Position numbers and translations under genes: made by a program. The notes beneath the pieces were generated by a model. It did not search any database. It saw only the letters and a program-made list of their open reading frames with translations, and was not told the DNA's origin. Below are positions 55,665 through 63,647 of a DNA stretch of 64,000 nucleotides, piece by piece; position 1 is the first letter of the stretch, and each line of letters starts with the position of its first letter. The stretch is taken from contig LIUM01000046.1 in NCBI GenBank assembly GCA_001462345.1, positions 1-64,000 on the forward strand, read 5' to 3'. This stretch comes from Fibrobacteria bacterium AD312 (lineage in GTDB: Bacteria; Fibrobacterota; Fibrobacteria; Fibrobacterales; Fibrobacteraceae).

Positions 55665-55759
55665 GATGTTACTAAGTCCAAAATATTTTAGTCAATGATT
55701 GCCTTAAATATTTTGAAAAATAATAGATGTCATAAATAAGTTTCCCCCATTTACTCAAT

Positions 55760-55795
55760 AAAAAAAGGCTCTTCGTTAGAAGAGCCTTTTTTTAA
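55760..55795. terminator. Terminator after rplT
   Basis: A perfect stem, AAAAAGGCTCTT with AAGAGCCTTTTT, flanked by A and T runs, 10 bp from the rplT stop. It is symmetrical and may stop both strands. Confidence 0.85.
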
Positions 55796-55805
55796 TCTAA
55801 AAAGA

Positions 55806-56159
55806 TTAAGCCGCAGACTTCACTAACTTAACCACCTCAGCAAAAGCTGCTGGATCAGCAACAGCCATGTCAGCTAAAACCTTTCGGTTCATTTTGACAT
55901 TAGCCTTACCTAGTAAGTAAATGAATTGGCTATAACTAACGCCATGTTCACGAACAGCAGCATTCAAGCGAGTAATCCACAATGTGCGGAAATCGCCTTT
56001 CTTGTCACGACGGTGAGCATAGGCATATTGGCCAGCATGAGCTACAGCATCAATCGCAATACGAATATTGGACTTACGACGACCATAGAACCCTTTTGCG
56101 GCCTTAAGTATTTTTTTACGACGTTCACGGGAAGGAACTCTGGACTTTGAGCGTGGCAT
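55806..56159 (-). CDS. rplT: 50S ribosomal protein L20
   Basis: Binds 23S rRNA early in large-subunit assembly, and in many bacteria represses its own operon. The 117 aa match the family: [53 protein letters not shown] and the C-terminal [17 protein letters not shown] (read in part). AAGGAG precedes the ATG. Third gene of infC-rpmI-rplT. Confidence 0.97.
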   Translation of the reverse strand: MPRSKSRVPSRERRKKILKAAKGFYGRRKSNIRIAIDAVAHAGQYAYAHRRDKKGDFRTLWITRLNAAVREHGVSYSQFIYLLGKANVKMNRKVLADMAVADPAAFAEVVKLVKSAA

Positions 56160-56176
56160 ATTTTAACTCTCCTTGA

Positions 56177-56374
56177 TTAAGCCAAAACAAGCATACGCTT
56201 GATATGGTAGGTATCACATTTTTTGATTACACCAGGTTGACGTAAGTTACGTTTACGCTTAGTGCTCTTCTTAGTTAAAATATGGCGCATTCCAGCATGC
56301 TTAAACTTGACATGGCCTGAGCCAGTCACGCGAAAGCGTTTCTTTGCACCGCTGTGTGTTTTCATTTTAGGCAT
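56177..56374 (-). CDS. rpmI: 50S ribosomal protein L35
   Basis: 65-aa basic protein of the large subunit: [35 protein letters not shown]. It lies between infC and rplT with a GAGG ribosome site, the usual operon order. Confidence 0.97.
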   Translation of the reverse strand: MPKMKTHSGAKKRFRVTGSGHVKFKHAGMRHILTKKSTKRKRNLRQPGVIKKCDTYHIKRMLVLA

Positions 56375-56395
56375 TTGTACCTCGTAGGTTGTATG

Positions 56396-56992
56396 TTAAG
56401 CCTCACCTGCTGCCATGGGCTCGGTTACGGGCTTTGCGGTTGTTACACCGCGTTTTGGAGTATAGATAGAAGCCATTGTATTGCCTTCTACCCGTGCATC
56501 CATTTCCAAGTCGCCGCTTTCTGCCAAGTCTATTCTGGCTTGGTCCATGAGTCTGCGGCCATAATCCATGTGCGCCATTTCACGCCCACGGAATTGCATC
56601 ACTAAACGAACTTTCATTCCGCTTTTTAGGAAGTCTTTTGCTTGTTCCATGCGATACTGATAATCATTGAGAGCTGTTTTAGGATGGAGTTTAATTTCTT
56701 TCACTTTTACAATATGTTGCTTGGCCTTTGCAGCCTTGGCTCTTTTCATTTGTTCAAAACGAAATTTACCATAGTTCATAATGCGACAAACAGGCGGTTT
56801 TGCATTCGGAGACACTTCCACCAGGTCTAGTTCGGCTTCTTTAGCCATCTGAAGAGCCTTGTGTGTTTCTATCACAAGCTGTTCTCCATCATCTTTAACG
56901 AGACGAATTGGGGAAATGCGGATATCTTCATTTATCCTTGTCCCATCGCTTGGGCGATTAGGCATCTGACGACTGCGAGCGTTCTGTAACAA
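56396..56992 (-). CDS. infC: Translation initiation factor IF-3
   Basis: Keeps ribosomal subunits apart and proofreads the start codon. Motifs: RINEDIRISPIRLVKDDGEQ, VEVSPNAKPPVCRIMNYGKFRFE (read in part), VKEIKLHPKTALNDYQYRMEQAKDFL (read in part), and QFRGREMAHMDYGRRLMD. No ATG is well placed. A good AAGAGG (57002-57007) lies 9 nt before TTG 56992 in frame, which I take as the start; the first ATG at 56965 has no ribosome site. An unusual infC start is common in other bacteria (AUU in E. coli), where IF-3 uses it to control itself. Confidence 0.93.
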   Translation of the reverse strand: MLQNARSRQMPNRPSDGTRINEDIRISPIRLVKDDGEQLVIETHKALQMAKEAELDLVEVSPNAKPPVCRIMNYGKFRFEQMKRAKAAKAKQHIVKVKEIKLHPKTALNDYQYRMEQAKDFLKSGMKVRLVMQFRGREMAHMDYGRRLMDQARIDLAESGDLEMDARVEGNTMASIYTPKRGVTTAKPVTEPMAAGEA

Positions 56993-57077
56993 GTTATGCA
57001 ACCTCTTGATTTGTTTGTAAAAGGATAGAAAATTTAATAAAATTCAAAAAAAATCACAATATGATTTGAAAATACCT

Positions 57078-57104
57078 TTGTAAATAATCGTTTTTTTGTA
57101 TATT
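57078..57104 (+). promoter_or_regulatory. Candidate promoter of tRNA-Gly
   Basis: TTGTAA (57078-57083) and TATATT (57099-57104), 15 bp apart, place a start about 7-10 nt before the tRNA. The spacing is short for a sigma-70 promoter, so this is tentative. Confidence 0.35.
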
Positions 57105-57118
57105 TGCTTGCAAAGATT

Positions 57119-57190
57119 GCGGCGGTAGCTCAATGGTAGAGCTTTAGCCTTCCAAGCTAATGGTTGCCGGTTCGATCCCGGTCTGCCGCT
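57119..57190 (+). tRNA. tRNA-Gly (anticodon UCC)
   Basis: 72 nt without CCA. Acceptor GCGGCGG with CTGCCGC, discriminator U. D-arm GCTC-AATGGTA-GAGC. Anticodon stem TTAGC/GCTAA with loop CTTCCAA, giving UCC. T-arm GCCGG-TTCGATC-CCGGT. Confidence 0.97.
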
Positions 57191-57193
57191 CTT

Positions 57194-57233
57194 AACAGAA
57201 AAGCTTCCTTTATTTAGGAAGCTTTTCTGTTTT
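57194..57233 (+). terminator. Strong terminator after tRNA-Gly
   Basis: A 16-bp perfect stem (57194-57209 with 57216-57231) and a 6-nt loop, with T-rich sequence after. It starts four bases past the tRNA. Confidence 0.85.
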
Positions 57234-57385
57234 AAACACCTTTTTTTTATGATTTTGAAGAGAAAAAGCCAAAAATCATAACAATAAAGCCGATCCTTAT
57301 TAAGCGTTGTCTATAAACAATGCTTTCTTCTGTTTTTCTCTCTATTTCGATAGCATTATCCTATTTTAACAAAATGGAACCTCTA

Positions 57386-57516
57386 AAAATTGGTTTGCTT
57401 CCACAAAATTGAGCGAGGCCGTGCCACAGCCAATTTTGAAGAAAATGCTTTTTTGAGGAGCTCAAAAGGCACTCATGTCTTTTGAGTGGTGGGTCTCCAT
57501 TTGTAAAGGAGTTTTT
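57386..57516 (+). promoter_or_regulatory. Structured leader of the pectate lyase gene
   Basis: AAAATTGG (57386-57393) pairs with CCAATTTT (57430-57437), and AAAATTG at 57405-57411 can compete for the same arm. Further on TTTTGAG (57451-57457) pairs with CTCAAAA (57461-57467), while CTCAAAAG (57461-57468) can pair instead with CTTTTGAG (57479-57486). These exclusive choices look like an attenuator or riboswitch, but no known class was recognised. Confidence 0.5.
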
Positions 57517-59820
57517 ATGGGAATGGGTTTCTTAAAAAACAAAACATCAATCGGTATTCTTTGTTTATTATGTTCAATGCCTCTACAAGCTGCTGATTTG
57601 CTCGCTTTTCCTGGTGCAGAAGGCTTTGGACGTTTCACACTTGGAGCAAGAGCCGTCTCTTCTCCCGAAATTTATCATGTAACTAATTTAAATGATTCTG
57701 GAGTGGGATCTTTTCGCGATGCCGTTAGTAAAGCAGGACGAATTGTTGTTTTTGACGTTTCTGGTGTTATCAATTTAAAATCCACTCTAATATTTAGCGG
57801 AAACTCTATTATTGCAGGACAAACCGCTCCTGGTGATGGCATTATGCTTTATGGAGATAGGGTTTCTTTTTCTGGTGCTAATAACTTGATCATTCGATAC
57901 CTTCGAATTCGCATGGGAATCAACGGAACCTCTGGTAAAGATGCTGCAGGTGTAGCCAATGGAAAAGATATGATTTTTGATCACGTCTCAGTCACTTGGG
58001 GAAGAGATGAAACTTTTTCGATTAGCTGGGATAGTAAGGGAACGGAACCATCTAATATCACCATCCAAAATTCCATTATTGGACAAGGACTTCAAACACA
58101 TTCCTGTGGTGGTTTAATGCAAACCGATGGCGGTGTTACATTATTCAGAAACTTATATATTGATAATAAAACAAGAAATCCTAAAGTCAAAGGTCTAAAT
58201 CAATTTGTAAACAATGTCATATATAACTGGGGCGGCGGCGGCGGTTATATTATGGGTGGATCAGCAGGCGATTCTTGGGCAAGTATTGAAGACAACTACT
58301 TTATTAAAGGCCCTTCCACAGGTGGTACGGAAGCCTTTGTTAGACCAACGGAAACATTCCAAGTATTTCCAAAAAACAATTATTTAGACTATAGTTTAGA
58401 TGGTGTTTTGAATGGTTCTATCGCAGATGAATCCGTCTATAGCGGAGCTACCATTGTTTCTTCTTATAGTGGATTTTCTAATTCTCCTCAATTACACCCA
58501 ACAATCAAAGCTCAAACTTCCGCCGCTGAAGCATACAAGATCATAGTAGAAGACGTTGGTGCATCTTATCCAGCTAGAGATGAAGTAGATACTTACCTCA
58601 TTAACGAATTAAAGTCTCTTGGGTCTAAAGGAGCTTTGATTTCGAATGAATCTGCACTTGGCCTTTCAGGAGGTGTTGGAACTCTTGCTTCTGGAACGGC
58701 ACCCACTGATACCGATAAAGATGGTATACCCGATTCTTGGGAAGACCAAATGGGATTAAATAAAAATAATGCCTCCGATGCAATTACAAAGGACGCTTCT
58801 GGATATCTTTATATTGAAAAATATATCAACGGTCTAGTGGAAAAAACAACTAACCCCAGTTTATCAGCCAAAGGATCTTCATCTCAAACCATTGTTCTTG
58901 GCGACACGATTAGCACCATAACTTATACTTTTGCAAATTGTACTGGTGCTCAAGTTACAGGCCTTCCTAAAGGAGTTGTTAGTAACTTAAATGCAGCTCA
59001 AAAAACATTATCCATAAGTGGAACTCCAACTGAAACAGGCACATTCCAATTCACCGTAACCACAAGTGGAGGCGAAGGGAATGCGGCAAGTCTTTCTGGG
59101 AGTATCACTGTAGGAAAAGCAGCACCCGTTGTTGCTCCAGTAGCGATTCTTTCAAATCTTAATGCAGCAAATCCAGTAGAAGGAGATGGTGTCTATGAAG
59201 AAAAAAATACTGGGTATATAGATAATGGGTATTATAATTTTTCTAATCTCATGGGAAGCTACGGTTTATGGGAAATCTCTTCAAAATCAAGTGGGGAAGC
59301 TATTTTATCACTTCGTTTTGCAAATGCTGGTACTACTTCAAGAGGAATGACTTTATCAATTAATGATTCTCTCATTGGAATTATTTCTTTCCCATCAACT
59401 GCTTCTTGGACTTCTTGGGATTCCATTTCTGTTAAAATTCCTCTAAAAAGTGGCGTAAATACCATTTCCTTAGAATCCATCACTAGTGATGGAGGCCCTA
59501 ATTTAGACCAATTTGGATTTAATATAGATGACGTTTTTTTATGGGATGGAATAACACGTATTTCAAACATAAAGAAATCCAATAAAACATTCACTTATAA
59601 TATCCACTCAGGAGTAATTCAATCCGCTCAAGATGGAATTATGGAAGTCAATGTCTTTGACTTGCAAGGGAAACGTGTTTTATCCAAAAAGCTCTCTATT
59701 ATGCAGGGAAAAACATTGTTCTCAATTGAAAATGAGAATTTGTCATTAGGATCTTATTTGGTTCAAATTAGGTTGAATCATAAGAATGTTTCTATTTTCA
59801 AATGGACCCAAATGAAATAG
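57517..59820 (+). CDS. Secreted pectate lyase (PL1-like) with C-terminal modules and sorting domain
   Basis: 767 aa, predicted to cut pectate by beta-elimination. ATG 57517 follows AAGGAG; the frame opens earlier at 57475 without one. The signal peptide ends near LQAADL. The parallel beta-helix domain (to about residue 330) shows FPGAEGFGRFTLGARA, NDSGVGSFRDAV, IAGQTAPGDGIMLYG, IRYLRIRMG and DHVSVTWGRDE. Next is TDTDKDGIPDSWED, a calcium-binding thrombospondin-3-like loop. Then come an Ig-like module and a CBM35-like sandwich (about 540-665). The last ~75 residues form a sorting-like domain (VFDLQGKRVLSKKL). Pectate as substrate follows from the family. A structured leader precedes it and a terminator follows. 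Confidence 0.88.
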   Translation: MGMGFLKNKTSIGILCLLCSMPLQAADLLAFPGAEGFGRFTLGARAVSSPEIYHVTNLNDSGVGSFRDAVSKAGRIVVFDVSGVINLKSTLIFSGNSIIAGQTAPGDGIMLYGDRVSFSGANNLIIRYLRIRMGINGTSGKDAAGVANGKDMIFDHVSVTWGRDETFSISWDSKGTEPSNITIQNSIIGQGLQTHSCGGLMQTDGGVTLFRNLYIDNKTRNPKVKGLNQFVNNVIYNWGGGGGYIMGGSAGDSWASIEDNYFIKGPSTGGTEAFVRPTETFQVFPKNNYLDYSLDGVLNGSIADESVYSGATIVSSYSGFSNSPQLHPTIKAQTSAAEAYKIIVEDVGASYPARDEVDTYLINELKSLGSKGALISNESALGLSGGVGTLASGTAPTDTDKDGIPDSWEDQMGLNKNNASDAITKDASGYLYIEKYINGLVEKTTNPSLSAKGSSSQTIVLGDTISTITYTFANCTGAQVTGLPKGVVSNLNAAQKTLSISGTPTETGTFQFTVTTSGGEGNAASLSGSITVGKAAPVVAPVAILSNLNAANPVEGDGVYEEKNTGYIDNGYYNFSNLMGSYGLWEISSKSSGEAILSLRFANAGTTSRGMTLSINDSLIGIISFPSTASWTSWDSISVKIPLKSGVNTISLESITSDGGPNLDQFGFNIDDVFLWDGITRISNIKKSNKTFTYNIHSGVIQSAQDGIMEVNVFDLQGKRVLSKKLSIMQGKTLFSIENENLSLGSYLVQIRLNHKNVSIFKWTQMK

Positions 59821-59843
59821 CCTCAAATTTATTCATTTCTCTC

Positions 59844-59877
59844 AAAGGTCAATCTTTCTATAGGTTGGCCTTTTTTT
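59844..59877 (+). terminator. Terminator of the pectate lyase gene
   Basis: AAAGGTCAA (59844-59852) pairs with TTGGCCTTT (59865-59873), with one G-U pair, followed by a T run. Confidence 0.75.
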
Positions 59878-59963
59878 ATTTAATTATAGCGCACAACGAC
59901 GTTTTTTCATAGTTTATAAGTATCTAGCAATTCAGCTATTTTTTATGATTTAAGAGGAGCTAT

Positions 59964-60722
59964 ATGTTTAATCTCAAAGGAAGAAATGTGGTCGTTTCTG
60001 GAGCATCATCTGGATTAGGGGCTCAAATGGCTAAAGGCTTTGCGAAGCAGGGGGCCGACGTTGTAATTCTAGCAAGACGACTTGAAAAACTAGAGGCGCT
60101 CGCCAAAGAAATTAAGAGTATGAATGTGGAGTGCATTGCCCTAAAATGCGATGTAACCGATTCCGCTCAAGTGACTCAAGCGGCTCTTGAAATCGAAAAA
60201 AAATGTGGAAAAGTCGACATTCTAGTCAATTGCGCTGGCTCTGCTGAAAATGCTGGCGTTATAGACATGACTGATGAACAATGGGACTTTACCATTAAAA
60301 CCGATTTAACAAGCGTTTTCTTTGTAACACGAGCCTTTGCAAATATCATGAAAAAGAATAATTATGGCCGAATAATCAATATTGCTTCTATGTATGGTTT
60401 AGTCGGTAATACTGCTATTGATACTGTAGCTTACCACTCTTCCAAAGGGGGCGTTGTTAATTTTACTCGAGCCGTAGCTGCAGAACTTGCGAAATATAAA
60501 ATCACCTGTAATGCTATTTGCCCAGGCTATTTTGAAACCGAATTGACTCGTGATGTTTTAAGAACAGAATCTTTCAAAAAATATATTGAACAAACTGTTC
60601 CCTTAAAACGACACGGAAATGAAGGTGAACTCAATGCGGCAGCGATCTTTTTAGCTAGTGATGAAGCCTCTTATGTCACAGGCGCCATTTTGCCTGTGGA
60701 CGGCGGCTATACCGCAGTTTAA
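59964..60722 (+). CDS. Short-chain dehydrogenase/reductase
   Basis: 252 aa, NAD(P)-dependent. Cofactor motif SGASSGLGAQMAKGFA, LVNCAGS, NIASMYGLVG with the catalytic Ser, and YHSSKGG (YxxxK). The ending ASYVTGAILPVDGGY is classical. Best general match is the FabG/gluconate 5-dehydrogenase-like group; its proximity to pectate lyase makes a uronate- or keto-deoxy-sugar reductase attractive, but the substrate is not readable. AGGAG ribosome site, own terminator. Confidence 0.9.
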   Translation: MFNLKGRNVVVSGASSGLGAQMAKGFAKQGADVVILARRLEKLEALAKEIKSMNVECIALKCDVTDSAQVTQAALEIEKKCGKVDILVNCAGSAENAGVIDMTDEQWDFTIKTDLTSVFFVTRAFANIMKKNNYGRIINIASMYGLVGNTAIDTVAYHSSKGGVVNFTRAVAAELAKYKITCNAICPGYFETELTRDVLRTESFKKYIEQTVPLKRHGNEGELNAAAIFLASDEASYVTGAILPVDGGYTAV

Positions 60723-60734
60723 TATTCATATTCA

Positions 60735-60776
60735 AAAAAAAGGCCTCTTGTTTTTATAACAAGAGGCCTTTTTTTA
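60735..60776. terminator. Bidirectional terminator
   Basis: AAAAGGCCTCTTGTT and AACAAGAGGCCTTTT form a perfect 15-bp stem with a short T-rich loop and T runs on both strands, between convergent genes. Confidence 0.9.
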
Positions 60777-60804
60777 ATGCCTACTTTTATACATGGCCAG
60801 TAAT

Positions 60805-62463
60805 CTATTGCTTTTTGTTCTTTAAACGTGGCCAATAATCTGTGGGACGTTGATTCCAATAGGATGCTTTAATCCAATCGGGTTTACGAGAAACAAAACT
60901 AACATGCAGTTCATCGATAGCTCCATAGAAATATTGCCCAGAGCTATTTGAACTTAAAGGAAAAACTTGACGCCCTATCTCAAATAGATTTTCTGTATAT
61001 CGTTCTGATTCATATCCACCAATTTTAGGCTCGTTTGTAATTAAAGAATCATTGATATACAAATTGGTTTCTTGGCCTCTCATTGTGATTGTAATATAAG
61101 TCCAATCTTTTGAAGTTTCCATTGTTGTATCTGGAAGATACCAATAACGAGTAGTTCCCGTTTCTGCTTCTTCGTATTCCTCAAACAACCATCCTGTAGG
61201 ATATAAGTATTTTAGATGGTATTGGGTCGCCCCTTTACCATATACAAAACGACTTGTATTTAAAGTGTCTAAACGAACCCAGACAGAAATACTCATCGTA
61301 TCGTCTATTGCAAAATTTAAGTCGCCTGAAGCCGAATTTGGAATACTGACATAACTACTTTTTCCATTATAAAAAAACGATTTTCCAACAGAACCTGGTT
61401 CTTCACGAACATCATTGGAAACCCCTGGGAATTGTTTTAATTCAGTAGCATCTTCAACTAAAGAATCCCCTTCATCAAAATGCCATACGGCTATATAGCC
61501 AGCAGATTCAGGGAAAACATCTTTTGCATAAATAGTGGATAGACCTTCATTAAAATGAAGAGAAAGAGTATCCTCTACAAGTAAAGAATCCACTCGAATC
61601 CAAAAAACAATTTCTTTAGAAATCACGTCATATCGAGCTAAAGAAATGGGTAAGTCAAAATCCCCACGCATTGCAGTCCAACGGCCACTCAAGCGACTGA
61701 GTACATCAAAATCAATTAAAGTGGAATCTATTCGAAATGCAAGTGGGATATCTCTTATAATAGAACTTAACGTATCCCCATCAGGATATTTAAGAGGAGC
61801 AATTAAACTTAAAGAAAGTAAAGATGCATTGATTTTTAAAGTATCATCTGATGCAATAGTTACATTTCGAGCAAGAGTATACCCATTTTCTACAGACTCT
61901 CCAAAGGGGATAAATACCAAGGAATCATAATCAGCAACAGGTAACGAATCCACAAATATAGTCCCGTATTTTACGGTCACAGGCCTATATAATGTAGTCC
62001 CTTGTAAAATAACGAAACCGCTATCATTTTCATCTAAATCTTCTACACCTATACGAAGAACGCCTGTTGGCAAAAGATTTTCTTCAATGACTGAATCCTC
62101 GTCTATCTCTAAATTTTGGATCAATAAACGCTCGCCCGAAGCCTGATCGTATGCTTCAAGAGAAAACTCTCCTTTAGGTAAAGAATCGAAAGAAAAATGG
62201 CCCAAAGAATCTGTAGTTGTCTTAAAAAACAATGGTAAAGTGTCGTGCATAACGTTAAAATCAGAAGGGACACATTGTACACGAGCTAAGACAGCAGGTT
62301 CTTTTCCTTTTAGCATTAAAATACCAGCCAATTCAGGATTACCTGATTCGGCACTGTTTCCACCTGCTTGTTGATCAAAACAACCTAGGCAAGTAAAAAA
62401 AATAAGTAGTATATAAACCCAAGCCCGATTAATAAGACAACTCCTTTGAGTTTTATAAGCCAA
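60805..62463 (-). CDS. Lipoprotein with LamG-like domain
   Basis: 552 aa. The N-terminal signal ends in lipobox CLGC (Cys28), followed by QQAGGNSAESGNPELAG. Residues about 45-135 resemble a carboxypeptidase-regulatory/prealbumin-like sandwich (SLGHFSFDSLPKGEFSLEAYD). Residues about 325-545 are a LamG/concanavalin A-like domain (YIAVWHFDEGDSLVED, FFYNGKSSYVSIPNS, MSISVWVRLDT, LYINDSLI). This is a typical surface-lipoprotein layout; a glycan- or cellulose-binding role is inference. It is divergent from the TIGR02147 gene. Confidence 0.78.
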   Translation of the reverse strand: MAYKTQRSCLINRAWVYILLIFFTCLGCFDQQAGGNSAESGNPELAGILMLKGKEPAVLARVQCVPSDFNVMHDTLPLFFKTTTDSLGHFSFDSLPKGEFSLEAYDQASGERLLIQNLEIDEDSVIEENLLPTGVLRIGVEDLDENDSGFVILQGTTLYRPVTVKYGTIFVDSLPVADYDSLVFIPFGESVENGYTLARNVTIASDDTLKINASLLSLSLIAPLKYPDGDTLSSIIRDIPLAFRIDSTLIDFDVLSRLSGRWTAMRGDFDLPISLARYDVISKEIVFWIRVDSLLVEDTLSLHFNEGLSTIYAKDVFPESAGYIAVWHFDEGDSLVEDATELKQFPGVSNDVREEPGSVGKSFFYNGKSSYVSIPNSASGDLNFAIDDTMSISVWVRLDTLNTSRFVYGKGATQYHLKYLYPTGWLFEEYEEAETGTTRYWYLPDTTMETSKDWTYITITMRGQETNLYINDSLITNEPKIGGYESERYTENLFEIGRQVFPLSSNSSGQYFYGAIDELHVSFVSRKPDWIKASYWNQRPTDYWPRLKNKKQ

Positions 62464-62549
62464 AAGATTTTAAGGACTAACTAAACATATATTTACACTG
62501 ATTAAATATATATTTATATATACCTTTTTTGCAATACGTTCTATTTCCT

Positions 62550-62592
62550 GTTGTCTATGGGCAACACAAAAAGAGTTGTTTTTAGACAACAC
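62550..62592. promoter_or_regulatory. Two 18-nt operator-like dyads
   Basis: 62550-62567 and 62575-62592 match at 14 of 18 positions and both have GTTGT and CAAC arms. The outer arms TGTTGTCTA (62549-62557) and TAGACAACA (62583-62591) are also perfectly complementary. They lie between the divergent LamG lipoprotein gene and the TIGR02147 gene, so both promoters could be controlled. Confidence 0.6.
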
Positions 62593-62642
62593 TAAATAAG
62601 CATAGTATTCCTTCAAAGGGTTAGAATAATTAAATTATTAGT

Positions 62643-63497
62643 ATGAACGAGCAAAAGAAAAATTTTAAAATCTATGAATACCTGGACTACAGGGAATTCT
62701 TGCAAGATTATTATAATTTTAAGAAAGCCTCTTCAAATTCGTTCTCACTAAGGGTTTTTTCTGATAAAATCGGCTTTAAGGCTAAAGATTTTATTTCGCG
62801 CGTCATGAATGGCGAAAAAAACTTATCGCCATCTAGTGCTTCTAAAATTGCTTCAGGATTGAATTTATCAATTAGAGAACGTTCTTTTTTTGAAGCTCTG
62901 GTTTTATTCAATCAAGCAGATTCTACTAAAGAACGAGACAACGCCTTTGCCCATATTCAAAAAATACTTAAAATAGTCCGTTTTAAAGAAAAACAACATT
63001 TGATGGCTTTTTATCAATACGAAGTTTTTTCTCATTGGCGTCATTTGGTCATTCGATCATTAATCGGCATGTTTGGATTTTCTGGAGATTACGAATTTCT
63101 TGCAAAACAAGTGCAGCCAAAAGTGACTCCTGATGAGGCTAAAAAATCGGTGGAACTTTTAGAAAAGTGTAACCTGATTCAAAAGAAATCGAACGGAGAA
63201 TACGTTTTAACTGAAAACGCCATTACCACAGGGAATAAAACATCAAAACTCGCTTTACGTGGTTTTCACCAGCATTGTTTAAGATTGGCGATAGATTCAA
63301 TTGATCGCGAAGAACCTTCTAAGAGAAATATCTCTGCATTGACTCTAGGAATTTCAAAAAATTCTTACGATCAAATTGTGGAAAAGATTAATGAGTTTCG
63401 CAAAGAAATCGCTTTACTTGCTGAAGAAGACGAAAACGCAGACTCTGTCTATCAAATGAATTTCCAACTTTTCCCTGTTGGCGGGAAAAATAATTGA
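62643..63497 (+). CDS. TIGR02147 family protein
   Basis: 284 aa. The N-terminal half reads YEYLDYREFLQDYYNFKK, FSLRVFSDKIGFKAKDFISRVMNGEKNLSPSSASKIA (read in part) and looks like a Cro/XRE-like helix-turn-helix. The C-terminal half is helical (DEAKKSVELLEKCNLIQKKSNGEYVLTE, a winged-helix-like segment). The family is abundant in Fibrobacter and in Bdellovibrio-like bacteria, and its molecular role is not established. It is flanked by two lipoprotein genes. A regulatory role is inferred from the helix-turn-helix look and the dyads upstream. Confidence 0.88.
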   Translation: MNEQKKNFKIYEYLDYREFLQDYYNFKKASSNSFSLRVFSDKIGFKAKDFISRVMNGEKNLSPSSASKIASGLNLSIRERSFFEALVLFNQADSTKERDNAFAHIQKILKIVRFKEKQHLMAFYQYEVFSHWRHLVIRSLIGMFGFSGDYEFLAKQVQPKVTPDEAKKSVELLEKCNLIQKKSNGEYVLTENAITTGNKTSKLALRGFHQHCLRLAIDSIDREEPSKRNISALTLGISKNSYDQIVEKINEFRKEIALLAEEDENADSVYQMNFQLFPVGGKNN

Positions 63498-63543
63498 TTC
63501 ATCATTTTATTGTCCCTAATCATCTTAAAAGGCCTATTTTGCG

Positions 63544-63574
63544 AGGGAATAAGAGCATTCTATTCCTTTTTTTT
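63544..63574 (+). terminator. Terminator of the TIGR02147 gene
   Basis: AGGGAATA (63544-63551) pairs with TATTCCTT (63561-63568), one G-U pair, then eight T. Confidence 0.7.
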
Positions 63575-63647
63575 ACACATAATATATTTTGTATATTTGA
63601 ATCACTATTAGTGAAAGAGAAGAACCCCTAGTTACAAAGTATTTTGA

